DNA from: Nocardioides sp.
GTDB taxonomy: Bacteria; Actinomycetota; Actinomycetes; Propionibacteriales; Nocardioidaceae
Assembly (NCBI GenBank): GCA_003519585.1
Contig: DOWL01000182.1
Coordinates: 2,425-21,873 of the forward strand
Reading direction: 5' to 3'
Length of the DNA: 19,449 nucleotides
Below the pieces are notes generated by a model. The model saw only the letters and a program-made list of their open reading frames with translations. It was not told where the DNA came from and did no database searches. The translations under genes were made by a program, and so were the position numbers. Below are positions 6,949-14,121 of the stretch, piece by piece (the first letter of the stretch is position 1; every line of letters starts with the position of its first letter).

Positions 6949-8571
6949 CTATCCGACACTGCGCTCGCCGGTCCAGTACTGCGCGCGCAGCGCCTTCTTG
7001 TCGGGCTTGCCTAGCCCGGTCAACGGCAGCGCCTCGGTGGCGATCACCTGCTTGGGCGACTGCACCGAGCCCTTGCGCTCCTTGACCATCTCCTGGATCT
7101 CGTGAACCACGTCGTCGGTGAGCTCGTGGCCCTCCCGGAGGACGACGATCGCGGTGACCGCCTCGCCCCACCTGTCGTCCGGCGTCCCGATCACGCCGAC
7201 CTGCGCGATCGCGGGATGTTGAGCCACGACGTCCTCGACCTCACGCGGGAAGACGTTGAAGCCGCCGGTCACGATCATGTCCTTGGTGCGGTCGACGATG
7301 TACCAGAAGCCGTCCTCGTCCTCGCGGGCCACGTCACCGGTGTGCATCCAGCCGTCCCGGAACGTCTCGGCGGTGACCTCGGGCAACTTCCAATAGCCAC
7401 CGCACAGCAGCGGGCCGGCGACGCAGATCTCCCCCGGCTCGCCCTGCGGCACCGGGTTGCCGTCCTCGCCGAGCAGCGCCGTACGCAGGAACGCCGAGGG
7501 CTTGCCACAGCTGCTCAGCCGGGCGTCGCCACCGGTGACGTGGTCGTCCTTGGCGAAGTAGGTGATCACCATGGGCGCCTCGGACTGGCCGTAGTACTGC
7601 GCGAAGATCGGGCCGAACCGGTCGATGGCCTCCTTGAGCCGCACCGGGTTGATGGCGCTTGCGCCGTAGTAGACGGTCTCGAGCGAGGACAGGTCCCGGG
7701 TCCGCGAGTCGGGGTGATCCATCAGCGCGTAGAGCATCGACGGAACCAGCATGGTGGCGGTGATCCGCTCCCGTTCGATGAACTCCAGCACCTCCGCCGG
7801 ATTGAACGACGACAGCACGTAGAGCGAGCCGCCCTTGATCACCGTCGGCGCGAAGAAGGCCGCGCCCGCATGCGAGAGCGGCGTACACATGAGGAACCGC
7901 GGGCTCTCCGGCCACTCCCACTCGGCCAACTGGATCTGGGTCATCGTGCTGAAGGACTGGGTGAGCCCGATGACGCCCTTGGGGTTGCCGGTCGTCCCCC
8001 CGGTGTAGGTGATCGAGGTCATGTGATCGGGCGGCAGGACGACGGCTGCCAGTGGCTGGGGATCGTGGGTGGCCGCCTCGGCGACCAGGTCCGTGCCGAC
8101 CTCCGCCAGCGCCTCGGGCACCGGCCCGATGGTCAGCACCTGCGTGAGCCCCGGACACCTCTCGAGCAGCCCGACGGCCCGCTCGGTGAAGACCGGGTCG
8201 ACGATCAGCGTGGTGATCTCGGCGTCGTTGATCACGTAGGCGTGGTCGTCGACCGAGCCCAGCGGGTGCAGGGAGGTACGTCGATAGCCCTGAGTCTGGC
8301 CGGCGCCGAGGATGAACAGCACCTCGGGACGGTTGAGGGCGAGTAGCGCGCCCGCCGTACCGGTGCCGGCGCCGAGCGCCTCGAACGCCTGGACGTACTG
8401 GCTGATCCGCTCCGCCACTTCGCTGCCGGTGAGCGAGATGTCCCCCAGGTGGATCACCGGCTTGGCGCGGTGCCGCTTGAGCGCGGCGACAAACAGGTGT
8501 CCGTTGTGGGTGCCGACCCGCATCGGGTCGTCGAGGTCCGCGGGGCCGGTCGGCGCGGTCGTGGCGGTCAT
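6949..8571 (-). CDS. fadD8: Acyl-CoA synthetase, FadD8-like
   Basis: This 540-residue AMP-forming CoA ligase has its P-loop YTGGTTGNPKGV at residues 189-200, YYGQSEAP in the middle, DGWMHTGDVAREDEDGFW before the hinge (VDRTKDMIVTGGFNVFPREVE) and a C-terminal TGLGKPDKKALR with the catalytic lysine. Segments such as LNRPEVLFILGAGQTQGYRR and LSHAGAAFF match my memory of M. tuberculosis FadD8. I chose ATG 8571 over GTG 8607: the latter would put the operator (8583-8596) inside the coding region, and ATG 8571 is exactly 7 nt after a TAGTCT hexamer. The KstR-type operator suggests a steroid-derived carboxylate as substrate, perhaps a side-chain or ring fragment; this is inference. Confidence 0.87.
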   Translation of the reverse strand: MTATTAPTGPADLDDPMRVGTHNGHLFVAALKRHRAKPVIHLGDISLTGSEVAERISQYVQAFEALGAGTGTAGALLALNRPEVLFILGAGQTQGYRRTSLHPLGSVDDHAYVINDAEITTLIVDPVFTERAVGLLERCPGLTQVLTIGPVPEALAEVGTDLVAEAATHDPQPLAAVVLPPDHMTSITYTGGTTGNPKGVIGLTQSFSTMTQIQLAEWEWPESPRFLMCTPLSHAGAAFFAPTVIKGGSLYVLSSFNPAEVLEFIERERITATMLVPSMLYALMDHPDSRTRDLSSLETVYYGASAINPVRLKEAIDRFGPIFAQYYGQSEAPMVITYFAKDDHVTGGDARLSSCGKPSAFLRTALLGEDGNPVPQGEPGEICVAGPLLCGGYWKLPEVTAETFRDGWMHTGDVAREDEDGFWYIVDRTKDMIVTGGFNVFPREVEDVVAQHPAIAQVGVIGTPDDRWGEAVTAIVVLREGHELTDDVVHEIQEMVKERKGSVQSPKQVIATEALPLTGLGKPDKKALRAQYWTGERSVG

Positions 8572-8582
8572 GCGCCCGAGAC

Positions 8583-8596
8583 TAGAACGTGTTCCA
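8583..8596. promoter_or_regulatory. KstR-type operator of the FadD8-like gene
   Basis: TAGAACGTGTTCCA fits TnnAACnnGTTnnA at every fixed position. It lies 11 bp upstream of the ATG at 8571. Read on the minus strand, its end runs into TAGTCT (-10 type) followed by cgggcgc and ATG. A TTGCCC hexamer 17 bp further upstream could be the -35. The ProC-like gene ends at 8634 on the same strand, so the site only serves the ligase. Confidence 0.85.
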
Positions 8597-8633
8597 GTTC
8601 CGGGCAATCGTCGTGGCGCTCACTCAGCTGGGC

Positions 8634-9404
8634 TCAGGTCGCCAGCCGGAGCAGCGCTCCGTCCAGTGCGGTGGTGAGCGCGTCGAAGGCACCCGCCTCG
8701 CGCAGCTCGCGGGCGACCTGCTCGTTGACGCCGCCAGGGGTGGCGTACTCCCCTGCCAGCTCGGCGAAGTCCGGCGGGTCCGCCGACCGGAGCGAGCCGA
8801 GCGCGCCGGCGTACGTCGCCGCGACGTAGCGGCTGCCGTCGGCCGCGGAGATCCCCTGCGTGCGGAGCCACGCGGCCTGGGTGTCGAGGTAGGCGAAGAA
8901 CCCGGCCAGCGTCGCCGACGTCGCCGAGAGCGCCTCGTAGGCGGTCACATCCTCGACCTCGAGCGTCCCGCCGAGGCGGTCGAACAGGGCGCGGGCCTCG
9001 GCGAGCGGCGGATGTACGGCGGTCAGTCCGGCCCGGTCGGCTACGGGCGGCATCGGCACCGAGCGGCACGCGCGGGTGGCCGGCGCGACCAGCTCCAGGA
9101 GCCGCGGCATGCCCAGTGCGGCCGTGGCGCTGACGACCACATGGTCGGGCCGCCAGCTGAGCGCGCCCAGCTGATCGGCCGCCGCGACGGGCAGGCAGAC
9201 CACCACCACCTGGCTCGCGTCGAGGACGGCCTGGTTGTCCGGCGCCACCGAGACTGCGTCGTACCGCTCGGCGAGCTCGGCGGAGGTCGCGGCGCCACGC
9301 GGCGAGAGGATCGCGCGCGGCGGCGCCGCGACTCCCTCGCACAGGCCGGTGACGATGGCGCGGGCGATCGAGCCGATACCGAGGAGGCCGTAGCTGGTTG
9401 ACAT
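8634..9404 (-). CDS. Pyrroline-5-carboxylate reductase-like NAD(P)-binding protein
   Basis: This 256-residue protein starts with a Rossmann motif, GLLGIGSIARAI at residues 6-17, then VVVVCLPVAAADQLG at the end of the first half. It has a helical C-terminal half with the ATPGGVNEQVARELREAGAF segment seen in ProC-type proteins (TPGG..e.....l...g). ProC reduces pyrroline-5-carboxylate to proline. This copy is divergent, with a one-glycine-short dinucleotide loop, so another imine or dehydrogenase substrate is possible. ATG 9404 follows a GGGGG stretch that may act as ribosome site. It is divergent to the gene at 9479 across 74 bp. Confidence 0.75.
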   Translation of the reverse strand: MSTSYGLLGIGSIARAIVTGLCEGVAAPPRAILSPRGAATSAELAERYDAVSVAPDNQAVLDASQVVVVCLPVAAADQLGALSWRPDHVVVSATAALGMPRLLELVAPATRACRSVPMPPVADRAGLTAVHPPLAEARALFDRLGGTLEVEDVTAYEALSATSATLAGFFAYLDTQAAWLRTQGISAADGSRYVAATYAGALGSLRSADPPDFAELAGEYATPGGVNEQVARELREAGAFDALTTALDGALLRLAT

Positions 9405-9478
9405 GCCCCCAGTGGTATCAGTCGCGCGTGTGCGCGCTCCTCCGGGGCATCAATCCCGACACCAACCTGGAGGAGACC

Positions 9479-9955
9479 ATGGCGAACGTGACCCGCATCG
9501 ACTGGAGGGTCGAGACCGGACACCAGTGGTGGAGCGGCACCGACGACACCGTGAAGATCGAGATCTGGCGCGACTCCACGCTCATCAAGCGACTCAACCT
9601 CGAGCCCGGCGACACCTCACGGCTCGACCGCAGCGAGAACACCAACTACTACTGGGTCTTCCAGGACCCCGACGGCCTCGGGGTGTCGGTGTCCGGCACC
9701 GTCGTGCCCTACAGCGTCTCGTTCCCGAACGGCGTGAACGGTCATCTCAAGGTCAAGCTGGTCGCCAAGGGCGACGACGCCTGGGAGAAGATCGCGATCG
9801 ACAGCACGGTGACGACCGGGCAGCTCAAGCACGTCCCCGGGACCATCGACAGCATGAAGTGGATCGAGGACTACGACTCGTTCTACTTCGGCCAGGACGT
9901 CGTGCTCAGCACCGACTCCGACGAGGGCTACACGACCTGGACGCTCAACTACTGA
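9479..9955 (+). CDS. Small soluble beta-rich protein, possibly PLAT-like; function unknown
   Basis: ATG 9479 with GGAGGAG directly upstream (9469-9475) gives 158 residues and no signal peptide. The sequence is rich in Asp, Thr, Trp and Tyr. Its start, VETGHQWWSGTDDTVKIEIWRD, resembles the first strands of PLAT/LH2 beta-sandwiches, which bind lipids or partner proteins. The rest (tyrosine pair YYWVF at 57-61, a Trp/Asp/Tyr-rich KWIEDYDSFYFGQD at 127-140 and C-terminal YTTWTLNY) suggests a second half of the same sandwich. I do not recognise a named family with certainty. The 3' end overlaps the convergent nitroreductase gene by 11 bp. Confidence 0.8.
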   Translation: MANVTRIDWRVETGHQWWSGTDDTVKIEIWRDSTLIKRLNLEPGDTSRLDRSENTNYYWVFQDPDGLGVSVSGTVVPYSVSFPNGVNGHLKVKLVAKGDDAWEKIAIDSTVTTGQLKHVPGTIDSMKWIEDYDSFYFGQDVVLSTDSDEGYTTWTLNY

Positions 9956-10475
9956 GCTGAGCGGCCTGCTGGAGCGCGGACATCGTCGCCGGTTGGTCGG
10001 CTGCCGGGTGGCCGAGGCAGACGACCAACTCGGGGCGTACGCCGGGTGCGAGGCCGAGCAGCCGGCCGACGGCGGCACGGCTGAACGACGTCACCGGGCA
10101 GGCGCCGAGCCCGACGGCATGGGCGGCCAGCAGCAGGGTCGCGGCGGTGGTGCCGACGTCGACGTAGAGACCGCGCCAGTCGGGGTCGAATCCGAAGTCG
10201 GCGGCCCGGGCGGTGTCGACACAGACCACCAGCGCGGCCTGCGGCCGCGGGACCATGCCGGGTGAGACGAGCCGCAGCAGCCGCAGCAGCAGCGGGTCGG
10301 TCACCGGGACCACCGGCTGGAGACGTCGGTTGCCCGCGCTCGGTGCCCACCGTGCGGCGGCCAGGACCTGGTCGAGATCGTCGGACGCGACCGGCTCGTC
10401 GCTCATGCTGCGCGTGACCCGCCGGGTGCGGATCGCGTCGTAGACCGGCTGGGCGGTCCCGGATCGTTCGGTCAC
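9945..10475 (-). CDS. Nitroreductase family protein
   Basis: This 176-residue FMN-dependent oxidoreductase-like protein has YDAIRTRRVTR (residues 12-22), where the arginines hold the FMN phosphate. It has RWAPSAGNRRLQP at 42-54 and a GLGACPVTSF segment near residue 125, all in family order. It is shorter than typical members (about 190-220) and has a compressed middle. Members reduce nitro groups, quinones or enones with NAD(P)H; the substrate is not readable here. The GTG start at 10475 overlaps the stop of the gene upstream in GTGA (4 bp), so translation is probably coupled. Confidence 0.82.
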   Translation of the reverse strand: MTERSGTAQPVYDAIRTRRVTRSMSDEPVASDDLDQVLAAARWAPSAGNRRLQPVVPVTDPLLLRLLRLVSPGMVPRPQAALVVCVDTARAADFGFDPDWRGLYVDVGTTAATLLLAAHAVGLGACPVTSFSRAAVGRLLGLAPGVRPELVVCLGHPAADQPATMSALQQAAQLSS

Positions 10476-10828
10476 GACGGATCCGGGTGCGGGCTGCGGC
10501 CGTGCGTCTCGAGCAGCGCATCGGCCGCAAGCGCGCAGAGCGCATCGAGCCGCTCGACGTACTCCGTGCGGTCCCTGGTCGGCGTGGCCGTCGGCTCGAT
10601 AGCCCCGAGCTCGCGCAGGAGGCGGGACAGCGCGGGACCCGACGCGTCCAAGACCTCGGGTGGCAGTTGCTCGGTGAGTCGCCGAGCACCGGTCAGCAGC
10701 CGCATCGGGCCATACTCGCGGGCCTCGTCGACCTGCGTCCGGGCCGCGGTGACGAGGTAGGTCAGGATCTCCAGCACCGCCGCTGTGGAGAGGACGGGGC
10801 GATCAGGCGGGTCAGCGGTCGAGGGCAC
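10472..10828 (-). CDS. Small helical protein, DUF6092-like
   Basis: This 118-residue, mostly alpha-helical protein has a core AAVLEILTYLVTAARTQVDEAREYGPMRLL followed by another helix (residues 52-75) and a C-terminal helix ending in ETHGR. I think this is the DUF6092 type (a helix with L-x-YL-V-AAR and YGP-RL), which has no assigned function; the label is from memory. The start is GTG 10828; no strong ribosome site is visible. It overlaps the nitroreductase by 4 bp, and the pair forms a two-gene unit separated by 58 bp from the ABC permease upstream. Confidence 0.7.
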   Translation of the reverse strand: MPSTADPPDRPVLSTAAVLEILTYLVTAARTQVDEAREYGPMRLLTGARRLTEQLPPEVLDASGPALSRLLRELGAIEPTATPTRDRTEYVERLDALCALAADALLETHGRSPHPDPS

Positions 10829-10860
10829 GCTCCATGGTGGCGGGTGTGTCGACCCGGCGC

Positions 10861-10896
10861 CATCGGCTGGCCCATCAGCTGGCCCATCAGCTGGCC
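10861..10896. repeat. 12-bp tandem repeat, three copies, at the ABC permease stop
   Basis: CATCGGCTGGCC, CATCAGCTGGCC and CATCAGCTGGCC follow each other. The permease stop (TGA, read on minus) falls in the copy closest to the gene, and the next copy gives a second in-frame TGA 12 bp later. The repeat therefore lies mostly in the 3' untranslated part before the next gene. Confidence 0.9.
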
Positions 10897-11687
10897 CGGA
10901 CCCGCCCGAAGAGCCGGGTCGCCCACCAGAAGCAAAAGACGGTGATCAGCACGCACCACCCGATCGCCCACCACAGGTCCGAGCCCGGAGCGCGGCCGTC
11001 CAGGAAGGCGCGGAGGGTCTCGATGATCGGGGTGAACGGCTGGTGCTCCGCGACCCAGGCCAGCCCGCTCGGCATCGAGTCGGTGGGGACGAATGCACTG
11101 GAGAGGAACGGCAGCAGGATCAGCGGCATCGGCGCGTTGCTGGCCGCCTCGACGCTGCCGCTCGCCAGTCCGAGCGCGACGCACAGCCAGGTCACCGCCC
11201 ACCCCATCAGCAGCAGGATCGCCGCGGCGCCGGCCCACCCCGCGAGCGAGGCGTCGCTGCGGTAGCCGAGCCCGAGCGCGATGGCGAGGACGACCACCAG
11301 CCCGAAGACGGTCTGGGCCATCGCGGCCAGCACGTGGCCGGTCAGCGGTGCCGATCGCGCGATCAGAAGGGTGCGGAACCGGTCGATGATCCCCTCGGTG
11401 GAGTCCTTCGCGACCAGGATCGCGGTGCTGTTCGCGACGGAGACCACGGTCAGCACCAGGATCGCCGGGGTGAGGTAGAGGAGGTAGTCCGCGCGCGGGT
11501 CGGTGCTGGTGGCGCCGCCCGGCAGGCCCGCGCCGAGCGTGCCGCCGAAGACATAGACGAACAGCAGCAGGAACACCACCGGCATCCCGATGATCATCAG
11601 CGTGAGCGACGGGTAGCGGACCAGGTGCCTGAGGTTGCGGCGCAGCAGCGTGGCCGAGTCGCGGGCGGTGTAGGTCAGGGTGCTCAT
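10887..11687 (-). CDS. ABC-2 type transporter permease, DrrB-like
   Basis: This 266-residue membrane protein has six hydrophobic stretches. The first follows RNLRHLVRYPSLTLMIIGMP, the coupling-helix start usual for DrrB-type permeases. It also has the characteristic ALGLASGSVEAASN and LPFLSSAFVPTDSMP segment before the last helices. With the ATPase it would export a hydrophobic compound such as a drug, pigment or lipid, or protect against one. ATG 11687 overlaps the ATPase stop in ATGA (4 bp). No regulator or biosynthetic gene for a cargo lies beside it, so the cargo is unknown. Confidence 0.9.
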   Translation of the reverse strand: MSTLTYTARDSATLLRRNLRHLVRYPSLTLMIIGMPVVFLLLFVYVFGGTLGAGLPGGATSTDPRADYLLYLTPAILVLTVVSVANSTAILVAKDSTEGIIDRFRTLLIARSAPLTGHVLAAMAQTVFGLVVVLAIALGLGYRSDASLAGWAGAAAILLLMGWAVTWLCVALGLASGSVEAASNAPMPLILLPFLSSAFVPTDSMPSGLAWVAEHQPFTPIIETLRAFLDGRAPGSDLWWAIGWCVLITVFCFWWATRLFGRVRAS

Positions 11688-12484
11688 CGGGGCGCCTCCT
11701 GGTCGTGGTGGTCGTCGTGGTGGTGGTCGTCGTGGTCGTCGGTGGCCGGGTGGCCTGTGAGCGCGAGGAAGACGTCGTCCAACGTCTCTCCGCCGGCGCG
11801 TTCCTTGAGCTCGGCTGGACTGCCCTCGGCGACCAGCCGGCCGTTGTCCAGCAGCCCCACGGTCTCGGCGAGCTGGTCGACCTCGTCGAGGTACTGGGTG
11901 GTGAGCAGGATCGTCACGCCCTCGGTGAGCAGCTCTCGCACGATCTGCCATAGGTCGCGGCGGCTGCGCGGGTCGAGTCCGGTGGTCGGCTCGTCGAGGA
12001 AGATCACCGCCGGCCTGCTGACCAGGGTCATGGCCAGGTCCAACCGCCGCTTCATGCCGCCGGAGTACGTCGCCGCGCGCCGGTCCGCGGCGTCCGTGAG
12101 CCCGAACCGCACCAGCAACTCGTCGACCCGCGCTCGGGCATCGGGCTTGCGCAGGTGCGCGAGGTCCGCCATCAGCCGGAGGTTCTCGCGCCCGGTCAGC
12201 AGCTCGTCGACGGCCGAGAACTGCCCGGTCATGCCGATCGAACGGCGGACCTCGTTCGCCCGCGCGCGGACGTCGTACCCGCAGACGCGAGCCTCGCCCC
12301 CATCGGCGGTCAGGAGCGTGGCCAGGATCCGGATCATCGTGGTCTTGCCCGCACCGTTGGGACCGAGCAACGCATAGACGGTGCCCGTCGGCACGGCGAG
12401 ATCGATGCCGCGCAGGACCTGGTGCTCGTCGTAGGACTTGGTGATCCCCGCGACCTCGATCGCAGGAGCGGTGTGCTGGGTCAT
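11684..12484 (-). CDS. ABC transporter ATP-binding protein, DrrA-like
   Basis: This 266-residue ATPase has Walker A GPNGAGKTT at residues 41-49, the Q-loop near Gln88, signature YSGGM at 140-144, Walker B VIFLDEP at 160-166 and the D-loop/H-region with TTQYLDE at 195-201. The Gln in place of the usual switch His (TTQYL) is standard for DrrA-type proteins. Residues 225-245 (AELKERAGGETLDDVFLALTG) are the DrrA C-terminal motif. After it comes an unusual tail, 249-261, of only Asp and His (six His, seven Asp), which could bind metal ions. ATG 12484 follows a MerR-like dyad at 12502-12516. It powers the permease encoded next. Confidence 0.93.
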   Translation of the reverse strand: MTQHTAPAIEVAGITKSYDEHQVLRGIDLAVPTGTVYALLGPNGAGKTTMIRILATLLTADGGEARVCGYDVRARANEVRRSIGMTGQFSAVDELLTGRENLRLMADLAHLRKPDARARVDELLVRFGLTDAADRRAATYSGGMKRRLDLAMTLVSRPAVIFLDEPTTGLDPRSRRDLWQIVRELLTEGVTILLTTQYLDEVDQLAETVGLLDNGRLVAEGSPAELKERAGGETLDDVFLALTGHPATDDHDDHHHDDHHDQEAPR

Positions 12485-12763
12485 GCGAGCAGCGTGGGGG
12501 GTTGACGCTGCGTCAAGGTCAAGCCCGCGCGTCCGGTGGTTGAGAGCCCGGAGGCGCCCCAGCGCCGACGGAGTCGACCGTCCCCCGCAGCGTCGGCACC
12601 CGCTCCCCCCGGTCGGGACCGACCGACACCCCCGCGCGAAGAGTCACCTACATCTCCAGCGCGCCTACCGGTTGACCCCGTCGCGGCGCGACGTTCGGCG
12701 GTGGCAGCTCCCCGCCCTCGAAGTGCTGGAGGTGCGGCGGCTCGGGAGTCGGGCATTGAGCAC
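12485..12763. other. Intergenic stretch without a convincing gene
   Basis: Apart from the dyad at 12502-12516, these 279 bp hold no frame with a good start, ribosome site or family motif. Several frames are open only because the GC content is so high. A piece around 12640-12750 could be a decayed coding remnant, but nothing identifies it. Confidence 0.5.
12502..12516. promoter_or_regulatory. Dyad operator upstream of the ABC exporter, MerR-like
   Basis: TTGACGCTGCGTCAA is a perfect 7-bp inverted repeat around one base, 17 bp upstream of the ATPase ATG. Read on the minus strand it follows a TTGACC (a -35-like hexamer at 12519-12524), so the dyad would fill a long 19-bp spacer. That is the layout of MerR-family activators. 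No merR gene is in the window; the regulator type is inferred from shape only. Confidence 0.6.
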
Positions 12764-13072
12764 TCACAGAGGCGTCACCCGCCCGTCGGGGCAGCGGTCA
12801 CACTCGCTGCTGTGTGCCACCCAGTTCCGCTTGCATGGAGTGCACGCGAGGTAGACGGCTGCCGCGCAGTCGCAGCCCTCGATGGTGCAGATGACGGTGT
12901 AGCGGAAGGTAGCCTGCCGGCCGCAGCGCTGGTCGCCGTGACGGCACTGGCACCTCGGTCCCTTGCTGCGCAGCGCCCTCGCCACCGGGTCGTCGCGCAT
13001 GTCACCGGCACGGCTCTGTGTCGCTTCCCTGGGTGTCGTCCTCCGTCGCTTCTGCGCGGTCCTGCTCGTCAT
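12764..13072 (-). CDS. Small cysteine-rich, probably zinc-binding protein
   Basis: This 102-residue protein has a basic N-terminus (QKRRRTT at 7-13) and ten cysteines in its second half: C41, C43, C50, C62, C67, C69, C77, C80, C91 and C94. The pairs C77-x2-C80 and C91-x2-C94 look like one zinc knuckle; CQC-x6-C and C-x4-CDC could form a second site. The start ATG 13072 is fixed by AGGAGGAACG just upstream; a longer frame to 13129 has no such site. I do not recognise the family. A cytosolic DNA-, RNA- or protein-binding role is plausible. It is divergent to the response regulator at 13275. Confidence 0.75.
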   Translation of the reverse strand: MTSRTAQKRRRTTPREATQSRAGDMRDDPVARALRSKGPRCQCRHGDQRCGRQATFRYTVICTIEGCDCAAAVYLACTPCKRNWVAHSSECDRCPDGRVTPL

Positions 13073-13241
13073 CGTTCCTCCTGTCGTCGGGTTCGACGAC
13101 CACCTTCGAGACGGGCGCGGACATTCCACCGAGAAGCGCGTGATACCTGTGGATGACGGCGTCTGCTACGCATTCTGTGGACGCTGAGCGGACGCGCCAG
13201 TTCAAGCTGCTTCGCCGCCTCACTGCGTGGGTACCACGGCT

Positions 13242-13261
13242 GGTTGGCGACGTCGCCAACC
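13242..13261. promoter_or_regulatory. Perfect 20-bp palindrome before the response-regulator gene
   Basis: GGTTGGCGAC is followed directly by its own reverse complement GTCGCCAACC. The palindrome ends 3 bp before the GGAGG ribosome site (13265-13269) of the gene at 13275. It could be an operator, including for autoregulation by the LuxR-type protein, or form an RNA hairpin that limits translation. Confidence 0.75.
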
Positions 13262-13274
13262 TCTGGAGGCGAAC

Positions 13275-13919
13275 ATGACCGATCCCGCAGGACCTGTTCG
13301 AGTCGCTCTGGTCAACGACCACATGCTCGTGGTCAAAGGGCTTGCCGCCATGCTGGCGCCTTTCCACGAACGCGTCAGGCTCGTCGAGCTCGACAGCCGC
13401 CGTGCCCCGCCGAAGGACGTGGACGTCGTCCTCAAGGACGCCTTCGGCATGGTCGACGACCTGCGCGAATTCGTCGCCGCCGCGACCTCACCGGTCGTGG
13501 TCTTCGCGCTCACCACCGACCGCCGAGCCGTCGATGCGGCGTTGGAGGCGGGCGCGGCGGGCTACGTCTCCAAGGGCGTCTCCAGCCCGACGCTCGTCAC
13601 CGCGCTCGAACGCGTGCACGCCGGCGAGCGGGTCCTCGAGCTGAACCCGGGCGACCGCCTTCCGAATCCCGAGCAGGACTGGCCCGGTCACGTCGTCGGC
13701 CTGAGCAACCGTGAGGCGGAGGTGCTGAGCATGATCTGTCGGGGCATGAGCAACCCACAGATCGCAGAGGCGCTCTATCTCGGCATCAACACCATCAAGA
13801 CGTACGCGCGCACGCTGTACCGGGCGATCGGTGTCACCAACCGCGCCCAGGCGGTCGTCTGGGGCGTCCGCCACGGGTTCGCCCCGCGGGCCGCCCGGAT
13901 CCGGCCCGACGAGGACTGA
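13275..13919 (+). CDS. LuxR/NarL-type response regulator, orphan
   Basis: This 214-residue protein has a receiver domain (about residues 8-115) and a LuxR-type HTH (142-200). The HTH is clear: LSNREAEVLSMICRGMSNPQIAEALYLGINTIKTYARTLYRAIGV. In the receiver, Asp55 (VVLKDAFG) is the likely phosphate acceptor and Lys100 (GYVSKG) is kept. The usual acidic pair is Asn14-Asp15 (LVNDHMLV), one acid short, and the switch Thr/Ser is T80 in FALTT. ATG 13275 is set by GGAGG 6 bp upstream; the GTG at 13227 would lie before the palindrome. No histidine kinase is next to it. Targets may include the secreted-protein gene downstream or its own promoter. Confidence 0.88.
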   Translation: MTDPAGPVRVALVNDHMLVVKGLAAMLAPFHERVRLVELDSRRAPPKDVDVVLKDAFGMVDDLREFVAAATSPVVVFALTTDRRAVDAALEAGAAGYVSKGVSSPTLVTALERVHAGERVLELNPGDRLPNPEQDWPGHVVGLSNREAEVLSMICRGMSNPQIAEALYLGINTIKTYARTLYRAIGVTNRAQAVVWGVRHGFAPRAARIRPDED

Positions 13920-13946
13920 CCCCTCGACAACCGTGGTCTGACGGAT

Positions 13947-13985
13947 GGACGACCCCTCCGCTGGGGGGAGTCGAAGGGGCCGTCC
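13947..13985 (+). terminator. Hairpin after the response-regulator gene
   Basis: GGACGACCCCT (13947-13957) pairs with AGGGGCCGTCC (13975-13985) with one A-C mismatch and a 17-nt loop. It lies 28 bp after the stop. There is no T-run, as is common in GC-rich actinobacteria, so termination is likely but not certain. Confidence 0.5.
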
Positions 13986-14060
13986 GGTCTCCGTCGCAGA
14001 GGCGCAGAAGGAGACTGCGAACCGGCCTCGTGGGACCGCGACCGCGCTCGCACTGCGCAC

Positions 14061-14121
14061 CTTCACCCGACGTCCGGATCGTTGACAAGACAGGCCAGAC
14101 AATTCACACCGTCGGGTGAAG
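14061..14121. promoter_or_regulatory. 12-bp inverted repeat bracketing a TTGACA box
   Basis: CTTCACCCGACG (14061-14072) returns as its exact reverse complement CGTCGGGTGAAG (14110-14121), 37 bp apart. Between them lies a perfect -35 hexamer TTGACA (14082-14087); the -10 is not clear. A third copy of the core, CACCCGAC, is at 14130-14137. This looks like a set of binding sites for one regulator around the promoter of the secreted protein. Confidence 0.65.

Noticed and set aside
7102..8346. 414-codon open frame opposite the FadD8-like gene
   Set aside because: Antisense shadow with His/Arg/Asp-rich low-information sequence; the other strand has full CoA-ligase motifs.
8572..8607. GTG start for the FadD8-like gene at 8607
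   Set aside because: The added 12 residues would be coded by the operator itself, and ATG 8571 has the same spacing to TAGTCT as its FadD19 counterpart.
9425..9445. GCGCGTGTGCGCGC near-palindrome between divergent genes
   Set aside because: Simple GC alternation is expected by chance at this composition, and no consensus promoter surrounds it.
12481..12756. Long open frame on the minus strand upstream of the ABC ATPase
   Set aside because: Composition is only Arg/Ala/Gly, it overlaps the ATPase start and dyad, and has no ribosome site; it is a product of high GC content.
13150..13187. Two DnaA-box-like words (TGTGGATGA and TGTGGACGC)
   Set aside because: Only two imperfect matches, no AT-rich unwinding region, and no dnaA or dnaN nearby; not an origin.
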